This document shows positions 20,572 to 33,400 of a stretch of 64,000 nucleotides of DNA, one piece after another. The notes under the pieces are model-generated. The model was given only the letters and a program-made list of their open reading frames with translations, was not told the DNA's origin and did no database searches. The translations under genes were made by a program, and so were the position numbers. How positions within the stretch are numbered: position 1 is the stretch's first letter; each line of letters starts with the position of its first letter. The DNA comes from Spirogloea muscicola. Taxonomy: Eukaryota; Streptophyta; Zygnematophyceae; Spirogloeales; Spirogloeaceae. The DNA lies in assembly GCA_009602725.1 (NCBI GenBank), contig WELB01000063.1, positions 582,500-646,499 of the forward strand, written 5' to 3'.

Positions 20572-23500
20572 ATGGCGGCAGCCGGGGCCGGCGGAGCGGC
20601 GGCGGGCGCCGCCAGGGGCAAGGTGATCGTCATCTCGGGGCCGACGGCGTCCGGCAAGACGGCGCTCGGCCTCGCGCTGGCCGGCCTCCTCGGCGGCGAG
20701 ATCGTGAGCGCCGACTCCGTGCAGGCAGGCTGCGCCGCCCTCGGCACCCCCCTCCCTACTCTCTCTCCCACCTCCGTCCGCATTCGATGATATCTACAGC
20801 TGTAGTACCACGGATCCAAAAAGTAATTACTACCACAACCAGTACCATAGCAGACTCTGCAGCTGCGACAGTTGACACGAAGAGAGCAGATAACTGCCAG
20901 TCAATCTCAAGGTCCAGCTCTCTGCGGCACCTTTCTCCCGCTGGCCCTGCCTCTGGTTGCGTCCGGCTCCATGAATCCAAGCCTATGCTGCCTGCTCGGG
21001 CAGCCTGGAGATGCGGATAGAGAGCTGGGGTATCTAGACAGCCAGCCAGCCGGCCCTCTTTTGAGCGCGGCAGATGTTCCCTTGGACTCCAAGCACCTGA
21101 AGTTGGTCACTTTGTTGAGAGGGCCCCTCTGTATACTCTCACACATGGCTCCTCGTTGATGGTTGGAACGGTCTGTTCATCCGCTCACACATCGATCCGT
21201 GTCATCTGGTCATCACAAGCTTCTCCACAGTCCACAGTCCTTGGCGCATGGGGGTAGCGCTTAGCTCAGATGCCGTGCTTGACAGGCCAGGCAGCTGTCC
21301 TTAACAGTGTGGATGACAAGCACACGTGTCCGAAGAAGCCAGTGTCTTGGATTCCTCAAACCTGGTTGGCGTATACACATGATGTGATTACGGCGTCCAT
21401 TCATACCCCTCGTTATCTCTGCAGGTTAACCGCGGGATGGACGTTGGAAGTGCAAAGACACCACCTGCAGATCGTCAAGTACAGATCTCCGCGACTGGCG
21501 CTCCTCTCTGGAATATGTCAGTGGCCAAGTTGACTACGATGAAGTGTCTCGCCGGTCTTGCTGAGTGCACTCTTGACAATCTTGGGTTTGCATCGGCTTT
21601 CATGGCAGGGAGTTCCGCACCATATGCTGGACATCATGGATCCAACGGAGGGTATGTTGGTTGTACTAACAGTATGAAAGTCATCACAACACCTGAACCT
21701 TCTCATTACTGCTCAGACTTGCGGGCACAATGTCTGCCGCAGCGTACACATAGGAACTATACCTGGACTTTTCTGCTCAAGTCAAATTGCTGGAGCTGTA
21801 CGTCTTCATTGTTGCCCTACAATTTTGTCTACTAGGAAAAGGCAGGGGGCCTCAATCACAGCACATGCATTCAGTGCTGCATAATCACGAACTCACACCA
21901 CCTGGGAGCTGGACTGCATGCTCCTGTCTCCAGAGTGCACGGCTGGTGATTTCTACGAGGCAGCAAGGGCAGCTACTGCTGATGTCCTTTCTCGAGGGAG
22001 AGTGCCAATTGTAGTGGGTGGTACTGGCATGTACTTGCGCTGGTAAATCAGGACCCCTAGCATTATCACTGAGTGAAGTCATGTGTTTGCTTGTTATGAC
22101 ACTTAGCAGTGTACTTCTGTACATTTGTTATATCTACTTGCACTTAGTACTGAATGTATTTCAACACACTGTCACGTTTTAAAGAGGCGATCACAGGCGG
22201 CCTGGACTTAATGAAACCGCTTCCTCTTTGCTCACACAAGCAGTCACTTTGCTGACATGCTGGTCAGCTGTGACCACCAGGTGTGATGAAGCCCTGACGG
22301 TGCCGTGCTCCTGTTGTGTTTGAAGTTGGGCAGGTTCTTATACGGCAAGCCGCAGACGCCGAGGTCCACGCCGGAGATTGGTGCCCGTGTGGCGACCCTG
22401 GTGCCGGCCAGCTTTGAGGAGGAGTCTGCCAGCATCGATGGAAATGAGGACCATGGATGGACGAGAGCTGTCAGGATCTTGTCCGAAGCAGGTGATCCTG
22501 TGACGGCGGCACAGCTGAAGCGAAACGACTGGTACCGCCTCCGACGAGCCCTGGAGATTGTGCTGGTAATCCCTTTCTCTATGCCCATACACACAGTATG
22601 CTGTAACAAGAGGACTGCTATTTACTGATGGACGTATGACACGATCCAAGAATGCTAACTCCTACACAATTACGTACTTGAGGTCCTGTGAAGGTTTCAG
22701 TCTGCACAAATTGTTTATATTATTGCGTATTGAGGAAGCAAATGCAGTAGAGTCACCTGAATCTTCCCCTTCTTGGCTCGCGTGTGGTGTAGGCCTCAGG
22801 GAGGCCCAGAACCGACTTCCCCTGCCCTCATGAAGCTGCTCCAAGTGAAAACCTCGGCATCTCACCAGGAAGAGTTGACAATTGCACAGACCATTCGCAA
22901 GTCAGACATCTAGACTATGACTTCTGCTGCTACTTCCTCTCCCCTTCCCGGCTTGACTTGTACAAGCGGATTGACCGGAGGTGCGAAGAGATGCTCGCAG
23001 GTGTTCATCGTTGATCCCAATTTAGCACAAATTCTACTTGCCTCATCAATTTCAGTTTTCAGTTTTCAGTTTCAATTTCATATCTTCTGCAGAAGCACTG
23101 GCTGCTTCCTACGCTGCTTGCATTGAGGTCGTCTTGTTGGACATACAAGCAATAGGTGCATTTGCGAGTAGAGTCTGCAGTCTATTGCCACGACGTGACC
23201 ATACTGTTCCTTATTATAAGTGGTTGGCGGTGGATGGGATGCTTCTCTGTGTACTAACAGGTGGCTTGCTGAGAGAGGCAGCGTGGCTGCTTGACAATGG
23301 CATTCTCCCTGACTCCAACTCGCCTTCGCGAGCCATTGGGTACCGCCAGGCGAGCATCTTAATCAAGTCCTATGCATCTAGGTAGCGTTACACCTGAGGA
23401 TGCTTATGCAGGCCCAAGACTTGTAGAGGTGCATTCATCTTTGACACAGCTTCAATTGCAGTTCATTTCTCTTTCTCAAGACGTTGCTGGGGGGTCGTCA

Positions 23501-24326
23501 TGCAGCATGTGCTGAGGGTTCGACCATGCAGTGCAGGCCATGGACTTCCTCCAGCAGCGACGAGAAAGCTCCAGCAGTACTTCCGAGCAGGAAATCCTCT
23601 TCTTTCTGCAGACCTTCCAGCAGGCCTCAAGGTGGGCTTTGTGCAACGAAGCTCTTCCTACCATCTGCAAGCCAGATGCATCTTGGCACTATCTACGACT
23701 AACAGCGTTGCAGCTGACCTTCTTCAGGAACTTTGCTAGGAGGCAAATCACTTGGTTCCGAGGGGAGCCACTGTTTTGTTGGATAGACCCCTCTGAAGTA
23801 TTGTGCCTCGCTCCTTGTCAGACCCTCCACATCAGCAACATGTCAAGGCCTAAAGCTTTGCTTGTATTGTCAGCACTACGGCAAGAAGCTGCGATTTGCT
23901 CAACTGTACAACTTCTATGCTAGCTGCAGCAAAACCATTGTAGTATTCACGTGCTCACAGGAGAACGTCGAAACACAAATAGCGGCTGCATTCCACGAAC
24001 CGGCAGCAGAGGAGCAGATGGGCAGGGCTTCCCTGGCTGTGAAAGAGCGAACCTACGAAGAAGGGAAGAAGATGAAATTCTACCGCACATCTCTCACGTG
24101 AGTACATTCGGAATCTGTATTGTCGTCTACTTGAATGATGGGTTCAAATTTGGCCAATGATGTTGCTGCCTAACGTTGTTGCCACTCGATCGTACTGCAC
24201 AGGCTGTTTACGCAGGAAGAGGAGAGGTCAAGATTACGAGCCTGGTTAGACAGCACCCAGAGGAGCTCCGCAAGAAACACAGCTTCACCTGTATCAGTAT
24301 CTCGAGATTGCGGTGCTCTACCATAG
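20572..24326 (+). CDS. IPT9: tRNA dimethylallyltransferase (IPT9-like, MiaA family)
   Basis: Transfers a dimethylallyl group to A37 of tRNAs reading UNN codons; in plants this route also yields cis-zeatin cytokinins. About 11 exons. Exon 1 (20,572-20,724) carries the P-loop [11 protein letters not shown] and EIVSADSVQ. Exon 2 (21,425-21,478) gives [11 protein letters not shown]. Then [13 protein letters not shown] (about 21,610), [25 protein letters not shown] (about 21,938-22,041), [14 protein letters not shown] (to 22,565), [19 protein letters not shown] (about 22,915), [21 protein letters not shown] (from 23,262), [26 protein letters not shown], and a basic C-terminus ending at 24,326. All MiaA signature blocks are present. 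Exon 1 to 2 is best joined as a GC-AG intron (CAG|GCAGGC). The ATG at 20,572 is preceded by open sequence up to the N gap, so an upstream start or transit peptide may be hidden. Confidence 0.92.
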
Positions 24327-24811
24327 TTGTGCATTAGACTGCTGTCAGATTTAAGCTAAACAGCAGCCTACGACGTATATAAGAAGCTTCTGACACGTGC
24401 AGCTGTGGGTCAAGCACAAGGGTATGCCGTCCACTTCCTGATAACCAGTTGACGGAAGTCAGGCAGGCAATGAAATATGATGACAGCAGTGCACAATATG
24501 CGCAGCCTGACTTGGTCGAGTAACTGAGGGCTCGACAACGAGAAAGTCGTGTGTCATGGAGATTGTGCACTGTCTTGGCTTTGCGTTCACTTGATGTTCC
24601 TTATCAACTCTGCATGCCAGCTGCAATCATGGCAGTGCACTACCTCGCAGTGTACCAGACCAGAGCTCTTCAATACTGGTGTTAGTGATGTGACCATGTC
24701 TCATTGAATCGTGAGGCACATGATGTACATGCTCTGGCAGCACTCTTGCCAAAAATCTTCCTAAAAGCTCACAGGACAGCAGTGAGCTGACTCAAAGGGT
24801 GAAGCACAAGC
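24327..24811. other. Convergent 3' region
   Basis: Short AT-richer spacer between the stop codons of the isopentenyltransferase (+) and NAD synthetase (-). No gene, repeat or LINE tail was recognised. Confidence 0.6.
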
Positions 24812-27800
24812 TTAGAACGTATGCTCCGCGCCAGAGTGAGGCTGGCCTGCCGCAGCTGACGGCACCGCCTGGGATTTTGCCAAGTCGCCGGCCTGTTCGG
24901 CGTTCGTCTGCCCACCACTGGGCTCTTTGCAGCGTGCTTCATCTGCTCTACAGTCTTTGCTGGCCGCCACCATCTCGTCGATCTTGCGAAACTGCCATGG
25001 CCATCGCGTGTTGTACAAGAATTGCCGCAAGTCGAAGCGGTTATCGTCGACGGAGTAGTTCTGTAAACACGCAGCAGGTGACCGTGAGAACAGCAAAGAA
25101 GCAGATCGACGGCAAGCCGTCGACAGCTTTGGGATTTAAATTTAGTAAAATGACCAAGTCTAGCAAGCTCTTAAGCCAATGTGGATCCTGGCCCCCATGT
25201 GCGTGTACATGCATCTCCTCTGGGATACTTTAGGAATGTGGCAAGATGTTCACGAAGAACAGTAGTCAGTGGGCAAAAGTGCCTCCTTGTCACATCGATC
25301 GAGAGTTGGATGGCATACCCATAGCAGCACTTGAAACATAAGGAGATGCTGAATATCTACAAAATGTGTACCTCAGCATGATAGGCTGGAGTTATAGTGG
25401 TCATCTTGTGGCGGTTCACAGAGTAATAGTAGAAGAAGTCTTTGACCTTCTGTGCCACTTCCGCAGGCGCCAGTCTTCCGTGCCAGCGATGGCACAAGTG
25501 CTGGTAACGAAGAAAGTATCAGATTGTCAGCTTTCTCTTGTTGCTAACTTCCTGCTAATGAATTGGTGGTAAACACTCCAGCCGCTAGCATGTCTAAGGA
25601 GGAAACTCTTCTACATTACAATGAACGACTCGCTTGTCATGTCAACAAGATGGGCACCTGGAACATGGAAACGGGGCCGCAGCGAAAGATCTTTCTGAGG
25701 CGGCCGTACATAGACAATTCTTTATAGGTCATACCCATGTCAATCTCGTCACTCTGCCGTAGCGCAACAATGCGATGTTAAACTCATTGTCAAGTGCTTA
25801 CAATGACAATTGCTTGTGATTGATAGATTAGGCAATTTCTTACCTGGTGAACAACCACATACACCTGCTAGACAGCAACAACCCAGCCTATCAGACATGT
25901 GGTTACACTGATTGAGGGTGCCACCTGCACATATGTTTCTGAAGTCGGCTCCAATTCGGCTGTTGGAGCAGCAGCTTCAACCTCCGTGAGTGCAGGGTAG
26001 CCCAGGTTCTCGCCGCCCCACTTCAAGAATGCCTTCAAGTCATGCTTGCTGATCCCTCCGATCGGGTTGATGTCAGCAGAGCTGCAGTCATACTGAGATG
26101 CCGGAGTCAAAGGTGCTGCATCAGCAAACTACTTCAAACCCTGTTGGGTTCATTGATTTAGACTGCAGATGCCTTACCTTTCCCTCCAATCACTGCCATG
26201 GATCACAGTAGCACAGGATGATGAATGCAGCGGTTTTTATTGTCAATGATAGCACAAATCTGAGCTTTACAGCAGATAACAGGAGCGCTATTATGTTCAA
26301 TGTGGCAGGTCTCTTCCTTGGGCTTGACATGCAACAGGGGATGCCCAAATGGCAAGTCTGCTACAAGCTGACCTTGGTAAGGTATCCTCGGAGGCCTTCG
26401 TCAACATTTGCGCTGCCAAGGACAAGCAAATAGCCTGACTTGCCTCTTATCCAAGGCAGTAACTGGGCCATCAAGTAAGCAATGACCATCCGCAGCCTTG
26501 CTTGGATGTTCTGGAGTGCCAGGTTCTCTGTCTGGGAACCTCCATGCACCTGCTCACTCAATCAATCCACTCAAAAGCCCGTCCACACATGCATTATGCT
26601 CTGCTTATCACTAGTCTAACTCTTAACACAACCTTGCAAAACCAATCAAGCAGTGCACAAGTGAAGATGGAAAGGAGGAACACCAAAGCTCAACGGTGGA
26701 GCTCACTTTGTACTTGGGTCGCTTGCCGGTTACTGCTTCAAAGAGGCTGACTACGGCAGACACAACAGTGTCAATCTTGAAACCCATGTGCGATGCTCCA
26801 ATCTGCTCCGCTAGGTCAGCAGCCCGCTTCTGTGTGGCAGCTGAGCTGACAGAACCCACAGAGGGTTAGTCAATCTTACACTCTTGCTCTTTCCTTCTAC
26901 ACCTTCATGAATCCTCTTCGTCTTTACCTAGCTAAGTGGGAGAGTGTGTGTAAGGTCCAAGAATGTAGGTTGATCCTCTGTGGTATGCCAACATAATGCA
27001 ATGACCAACTTGCCCATGTTTCTGCAGAAGTTGAGCGTGCTCCTCTTCTGATGTCTTGAAGAGGATGGAACGGCAAACCTGTTCTCTGTTCCCAAGTAGA
27101 CAGTGTGCAGGACACGGTTTGCAAAGTTCTTGGCATCCATAGGAAGCTGCCCATCCTCATAACCTCCTATGCGAGTTGCCTCTTTACAGACCTGCTCGTT
27201 GCCTTCGCTAATAGCTGCAAAACGCATGTCAAAGAATTGCGAACGTCACACAATGGAGGCAATTTGAGCAGCATGACAAGTAGCCTCATCGTTGTGGCCT
27301 TGCAGGTGTTTCAACAGCAACTTGAGTAGCAAAATAGCTACATACTCTGGCCTTGCAAGTGTTTGGCGACTTCGAATCAGCACCTGCACTTAATCGAACT
27401 GCCAGTTTGAGCTGGAGAAAGTATGTGCTGCTTACCTTTGACGACAAGTTGACACATGCATCCAACGATGGCAGCGACAGCAGAGCTATCTGCACCACCA
27501 GAGAGCGGTAGCAGAAACCCTGCAGCGCCGCTTCGGCAGAGGTAGTCCCAAAGCCAGCAGGCAGGGCCCAGGGCGATCTCCTCTTGTGGACTGTGGTACC
27601 GTGGCTGCAAATTGAGCATCTTGGAATTTCAGGTCTGCATAAATATAGTGGTGGTCTTACTCGGCAGAGAGCAGTGAGCTATGCATGTCTGCAAGCCTAG
27701 AAATTGACAGTCAAACTGCTGTACCGGGATGGGGTTGGTAGGAAATTCATAAAGACCGTCTGTCACACGCGACAGCCTAAATTCAACTTTGATAGTCGGA

Positions 27801-29689
27801 ATGCGCTCCACCCGGCTGGCTTGCTCCCTCATACTGCTTAGGGCACCTCGGTAGCTCGCCACCTGGAAGTCAATTTTTCGGACAATGAATTCTACATGCT
27901 GCATCCGTAGGTCCTCAGTCAGATTAGGACACTGCTCTAGGAGCATAATATTTTAGCTACTGGTCATTTGTCAGTAATTATTCCTGTGTTCTTTTCTTTA
28001 GTTGCTTGATGTCCAAGAGCTCCCATGCCATATGTGAAGGAGGACAAGGAAGAGAAAGCCATGCACCGAGAGAGCGGCAGGCATGGTCAGATCAGCACGC
28101 TTACTGTGTCCAGATCAACTGCCGCAACAACCATCTCTATGTCTTTGAGAGAAAACTGGCTCCCCTGTGCCACGACATCTCCGTTCACCACGATGGTGGC
28201 ACATCCATCTGCCGCAAGGTTACACATTGTTGCAGTCAGTTGCTGCATCAGATATCTGCTGGAATCTATGGAGCATGAGTTTGTTGCAAAGAGCCACAGC
28301 TTGTCTTTCGATAACATCTGCAGCAGGCCCTGTCCTGAGACTTGTTGCATGTGTGCTCTGTCAGCAAAGTGCAGCTATGTACAGGTGCGAGACACAGATC
28401 TTGAGGATTCCAAACAAGACGTCTGCCTCTCTTTGAGCTTCTAGGGTGAGGTCTGTGATTCAGGCCATTAGATGAGAAGCTGAGACCAACCATAATAAAG
28501 GCGGCCTCCATCGCAGCCTTGCTGGTTGGCATACATATACACGCCGCCGGCCTTGGCCATGGCATTCTTTATCAGCTCCAGACGCGTGTCGAGCTTGCGC
28601 AGCTGGTGGTGGCTCCCGCTGCCGTTGGTGATGATCTCCACGCCGTTGAGCGCGAGAGCGACATGCGGCGACGCCGGCGTGAAGAGCTCCTCGCACGTCT
28701 CGGCAGCCAAGGCACTGCGGCACATGGCAGTGCAGGTCGTCTGCCTCACCTAATTAGCTCAGAGCTGCTGGACTTGGAATGGACACAGGAATTGCACGCC
28801 AATCATGCCATAAGGATAGTATATGGTCGTCAGTCCACTCACGTGTCGTTGAACTCCAAGCAGGCATCGCCGAAGGGCACCGTAGACTGGCCGGTGATGG
28901 CCACCAGGCTCGGCGGCAGGCGGAGCTCCTCAACAACGCGGGGACGCTTCCAGGTCGCGAACCAGCGCGTCTCCCGGTAGTTGCCATCGTCTGCGAGGTC
29001 CATCTTTGGTCGGAACAGCAGGAGCCGGCCATCGAGACAGAAGGCACGGCAGTTGTAGCGCACGCCGCGGTAGTCCACCGGCAGGCCGATGTCGCACACG
29101 ATGCCGTGCGTGAGATCTGACTCTAGAATGCTCCCCAGGCACTCAAGCCTGCACTTGCATCAAAATGACGACTGCCTAAGCTCTGGTGACACTTGAAAGT
29201 GCATCATTCATCAATACATTCCAGATCACGGGACTCTTCCCATGAGCTGCTCTGGCTTAGCTACAGAATGCAAGAGCAGTCTCCTCGGAAGCGAGTGCGC
29301 AGGCAGCATCTTAGTGACAGCCTCCATGCACAAGACGGCGCAGAATTTAGGGACAAGAATGGCAGTGCTGGCACAGATTGTTTACGAAGCGCCAGGAGAG
29401 GCTAGTCCGCGTCACTCTCACTCGCTTATGCAGAGAAGGTTATGCAGGACTGTGCCAGGCATTGCTGCAGCCGCAGGAATGACGGTCTTGCTCACGAGTG
29501 CACACAAGTGTCCTGCTCGTGGAAATGGTCATCGCAGCCGTAGCCCGAGAGCTCCAGCTCGGGGCCGACGCGATAAGTCGCGCCAGCTTCCTTAGCGAGC
29601 CGGATGCTCTCCTTGACACGAGCGAGGTTGCCCTCAAAGTCCATCGCCCATTGATTCAGGTTGCACGTCGCAAGCTGCACAAGCCTCAT
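24812..29689 (-). CDS. NADS: Glutamine-dependent NAD(+) synthetase
   Basis: Final step of NAD synthesis: amidates nicotinate adenine dinucleotide using glutamine and ATP, in the cytosol. Thirteen phase-consistent minus-strand exons: 29,689-29,496; 29,148-28,843; 28,714-28,491; 28,208-28,105; 27,862-27,725; 27,604-27,436; 27,214-27,079; 26,845-26,707; 26,549-26,373; 26,092-25,925; 25,753-25,658; 25,500-25,372; 25,060-24,812. They give 742 residues, slightly longer than the usual 700-725 because of a 45-residue polar tail. The N-terminal nitrilase-type glutaminase has its triad: Glu in [15 protein letters not shown], Lys in [16 protein letters not shown], Cys in [11 protein letters not shown]. 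The synthetase half has the PP-loop [16 protein letters not shown], then [66 protein letters not shown] and [18 protein letters not shown]. Closest to land-plant enzymes. It is complete and looks functional. Confidence 0.97.
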
Positions 29690-29784
29690 CTTGGCCGCCG
29701 CTCGAAGCAGGCGCGCTGCGGCTACAGAGCGATGAGGCCTGGCTTGCCTAGCCGCGGAAGCTCAGCGGCGTATAGAAGCTGCCT

Positions 29785-30000
29785 GGAAGAGTAAAGAGAC
29801 ACTTCCAGGGGAGTAGAAAGGGAAGGGCTCGCCCATTGAGGATAGGGGCTGGAAAAGCCAGCCCAAAAAAGAATGAACAAAGGACGAGAAGGGGGCCGGG
29901 GAAGCGCTAAGAAAAACAAGCACAACAAGAAACGAAGCAGCTACGTATTAGTCAGTAACCCCTGCTAAGCAGCCTCAGGTCAGAGAAGAAGTGGCTCTCG
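29785..30000 (-). mobile_element. LINE tails on the minus strand
   Basis: 29,815-29,905 (-): aaaagccagcccaaaaaag with a cattgaggataggggctgg end, the subtype seen at 51,715-51,800. 29,945-29,985 (-) is the reverse of LRLLSRGY-stop, immediately followed by agaagaagtggctctc, the end of another tail. At least two nested insertions. Confidence 0.75.
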
Positions 30001-31110
30001 TTTGCCCACCTTGCCCACTCCCCCGACTCGCAAGCGCAGGCGCGGTACATGGCGGCAGTTGACAAGGCGTCCTTCACGGCCACGCTGCAGCTCTTCCCTC
30101 CCACAGACGTGCGAGGCCATGCTCGGCTGCTGTCGGCCGCCTCCCCTGGCGCGGCAGCCTGGCTGTCCGCGCTCCCCCTGTACGACGCCCTCAGGATGCC
30201 GGATGAACTCTTCCGTACGGCCACCCATCGCCTGTTGGGTCTTCCCCCGCCCTGTCTGCTTGGCGTGCTGCAGTGTGAGTGTGGGGAGCGGTCGACGGAC
30301 CCGGCGGAGCTAGCGGCGCATATCCTTCGCTGCGCCACTGGCGGCGAGCGCACAGCCGCTCACGACCTCCTCCGCGATGGTATGTTCGGCATCTTTCAGG
30401 AGGCCGGATACACAGTTGCGATGGAGAATACTTCTGTCATGCCCATCCTCCAGAGGGCCGACGGACTCCACACGCGCCGCGTCGACCTGGTGGCGTCCAC
30501 GACGGGCGGTGGCGGGCGCATCATTGCCGATGTGGTCACCACTGATGTGGTCGACCGCTCCAACCCGGGGCTTTCTGCCTCGCGGGCTGGCCACGCTGCG
30601 GCAAAGGCCGCTCGCAGCAAGGCGGCCAAACACGCCGACCACCCGGCTGCCAACGAGTTCGTCCCCCTGGCTGTGGACGTGCATGGGGCTCTCGGATCCC
30701 ACTGGCTCGACCTGTTGGCCAGGCTTGCACGGCACGCTGTGTCCCGCAGGCGCGATGAGCCGGCTGACTTCAACGCCGCTGGCTCGTGGGCTCAGGTGTA
30801 TCGTATGCGCTTGTTCGTCTCCCTCCAGCGGTCCATGGCCCACGCCTTGCATCTGCGTGCTGGCCGTGCTCTCGCTGCGGCCTCCGGCTTTCGTCAGGGG
30901 AATAGTTTTCCAGCAGCTAGTCTGTCGGATGTGAGGCTCCTTACTCGTAACCACTTAGTGGTCCATCCTCCCCCGTTCTGCCAAAGCCTCTTCAGGCCCC
31001 GCAGTCGCTGCTTAGCTCGTACTTTGGCCCCTTCGAACCTTGTCAATTCTTTTCGGGCTGGCTTCTCACAGCCCTTGCCCCCATTGGGAGAGCCACTTCT
31101 TCATCTCGTG
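30001..31110 (+). mobile_element. 5'-truncated LINE copy, endonuclease half open
   Basis: An open frame from about 30,049 encodes the CCHC knuckle (CECGERSTDPAELAAHILRC) and the restriction-like endonuclease core (RVDLVAS, IIADVVTTD, KAAKHADHP, VPLAVDVHGALG). It continues through FNAAGSWAQVYRMRL to RLLTRN. The usual NY-stop is changed to NH, so the frame reads on into the 3' UTR. The hairpin tail ends at about 31,105 (gggagagccacttcttc). The reverse-transcriptase half is absent. Closest relative in the window is the minus-strand copy at 7,366-8,146. Confidence 0.88.
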
Positions 31111-31129
31111 TAGTGTAGTCCTTTTCCGG

Positions 31130-32465
31130 CACCTTTTTCTTCGGATTTGGACATTGTCCATTCTTTTTGGGGCTGGCTTTGCTAGCCCCCCTTCTCTCAG
31201 GGCGAGCACGCTTTCCTTCTCTTCTCCCACCACCAGCCGCCTCCCTTGCCTTCCGTCTCGTAGCCTTCGACACCTCGCTGTCGCCACCACCGCTGCCGGC
31301 CATGGCCCCGGCCGTCGCCGCCGCCGCCGCCGCCNNNNNNNNNNNNNNNNNNNNNNNNNNNNNNNNNNNNNNNNNNNNNNNNNNNNNNNNNNNNNNNNNN
31401 NNNNNNNNNNNNNNNNNNNNNNNNNNNNNNNNNNNNNNNNNNNNNNNNNNNNNNNNNNNNNNNNNNNNNNNNNNNNNNNNNNNNNNNNNNNNNNNNNNNN
31501 NNNNNNNNNNNNNNNNNNNNNNNNNNNNNNNNNNNNNNNNNNNNNNNNNNNNNNNNNNNNNNNNNNNNNNNNNNNNNNNNNNNNNNNNNNNNNNNNNNNN
31601 NNNNNNNNNNNNNNNNNNNNNNNNNNNNNNNNNNNNNNNNNNNNNNNNNNNNNNNNNNNNNNNNNNNNNNNNNNNNNNNNNNNNNNNNNNNNNNNNNNNN
31701 NNNNNNNNNNNNNNNNNNNNNNNNNNNNNNNNNNNNNNNNNNNNNNNNNNNNNNNNNNNNNNNNNNNNNNNNNNNNNNNNNNNNNNNNNNNNNNNNNNNN
31801 NNNNNNNNNNNNNNNNNNNNNNNNNNNNNNNNNNNNNNNNNNNNNNNNNNNNNNNNNNNNNNNNNNNNNNNNNNNNNNNNNNNNNNNNNNNNNNNNNNNN
31901 NNNNNNNNNNNNNNNNNNNNNNNNNNNNNNNNNNNNNNNNNNNNNNNNNNNNNNNNNNNNNNNNNNNNNNNNNNNNNNNNNNNNNNNNNNNNNNNNNNNN
32001 NNNNNNNNNNNNNNNNNNNNNNNNNNNNNNNNNNNNNNNNNNNNNNNNNNNNNNNNNNNNNNNNNNNNNNNNNNNNNNNNNNNNNNNNNNNNNNNNNNNN
32101 NNNNNNNNNNNNNNNNNNNNNNNNNNNNNNNNNNNNNNNNNNNNNNNNNNNNNNNNNNNNNNNNNNNNNNNNNNNNNNNNNNNNNNNNNNNNNNNNNNNN
32201 NNNNNNNNNNNNNNNNNNNNCGCGCGCTGCACCTGCGTGCAGGCAGAGCCCTCGCTGCTGCCTCTGGCTCTGGCCAGGGGACCCGCTTCCAGGAACCCAG
32301 TCTCTCTGACCTGAGGCTGCTTAGCAGGGGTTACTGAGTGCTTCGTAGCTGCTTCGCTTCTTTTCTGTGCTTGTTGTTTTTCGTACTTCCCCTGGCCCCT
32401 TCTCGTCCTTTGTACATTCTTTTCTGGGCTGGCTTTTTCCAGCCCCTATCCTCAGAAAAGACTAA
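31130..32465 (+). mobile_element. LINE tail, N gap, and another LINE 3' end
   Basis: 31,140-31,225 is a tail of the intact-element subtype (ggacattgtccattcttttt, gctggctttgctagcc, gggcgagcacgctt). After the N gap (31,335-32,220) the sequence resumes inside a C-terminal block (RALHLRAGRALAAASGSGQG, LRLLSRGY-stop at 32,336), then a tail with tgggctggctttttccagccc to about 32,460. A full-length copy could be hidden in the gap. Confidence 0.75.
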
Positions 32466-32469
32466 ACGC

Positions 32470-33400
32470 CTAGAGGCTGCAGCAGATAGAAAGTAGAGGG
32501 CGATTGCTGTCATTGGCCAGCCCAAATAAAAGAATGGACAGACTTCGAAGGGGGCCAGAAAGCGCAAAAGCACACACCTATACTGAAGCTACCAGATCAA
32601 CTCATACGATTCCCGAATAATACCCGTTTGATCTTCCAACTTTCTCCTGCTACGTTTACGAATGACTTTCTTTTACTCGTATGCGATTGTCCGTCTCCCT
32701 TCAGCGGTCCATGGCCCACGCCTTGCATCTGCGTGTTGGCCGTGCTCTCGCTACGGCCTCCGGCTTTCGTCAGGGGGATAGTTTTCCGGCAGCTAGTCTG
32801 TCGGGTTTGAGGCTCCTCACTCGTAACTGCTGAGTGGTCCATCCTCCCCCATTTCTGACATAGCATCTTCAGGCCCATTCGTAGCTGCTTAGCGCTTTTT
32901 AGACCCCTCCATCATTTGGCCCCTTCAAACCTTCATCAATTCTTTTTCGGGCTGGCTTTTTGCAGCCCTTGCCCCGATTGGGAGTGCCACTACTTCTTTT
33001 CTTTTACTTTCAGTTCATTATCACGTGTTCTGTTTACGTCATTCCTCACTCTAGATACTCCTATCCACAAGCTCTCGCGACACGCTTTCTCCCGCCGTAG
33101 CCTTGGGGAGCCGGTGGATATCCATGCTCGCTAGCGCAGGTATATCGCATGCGCTTGGCCGTCTCGCTGCAGAGGTCCATGGCTCTCGAGCTGCATCTTC
33201 GTGCCGGTCGTGCCTTAGTTGCAGCCTCTGGCCCTAGCCAGGAAATCCACTACCAGGAGAAGTCGCAATGGGGGCAAGGGCTGTGAAATGCCAGCCCGAA
33301 AAGAATTGACAAAAGGCTTGTAAGGGGCCAAATGACTTAGGAGCAACCAGGAGATTAGTTTCTCCAACCTGCGGCTGCTCAGTAGGGGTAACCCTCTTCT
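32470..33400. mobile_element. LINE fragments with one insertion flanked by a target-site duplication
   Basis: 32,505-32,560 is a minus-strand tail. 32,670-33,000 is a plus-strand C-terminal fragment with 3' UTR and tail. About 33,125-33,395 is another plus-strand C-terminal end (YRMRLAVSLQRSMALEL to LRLLSRG). It is split by an 87-bp minus-strand tail (33,260-33,346) flanked by a 7-bp repeat CCAGGAG (33,253-33,259 and 33,347-33,353). Confidence 0.8.
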
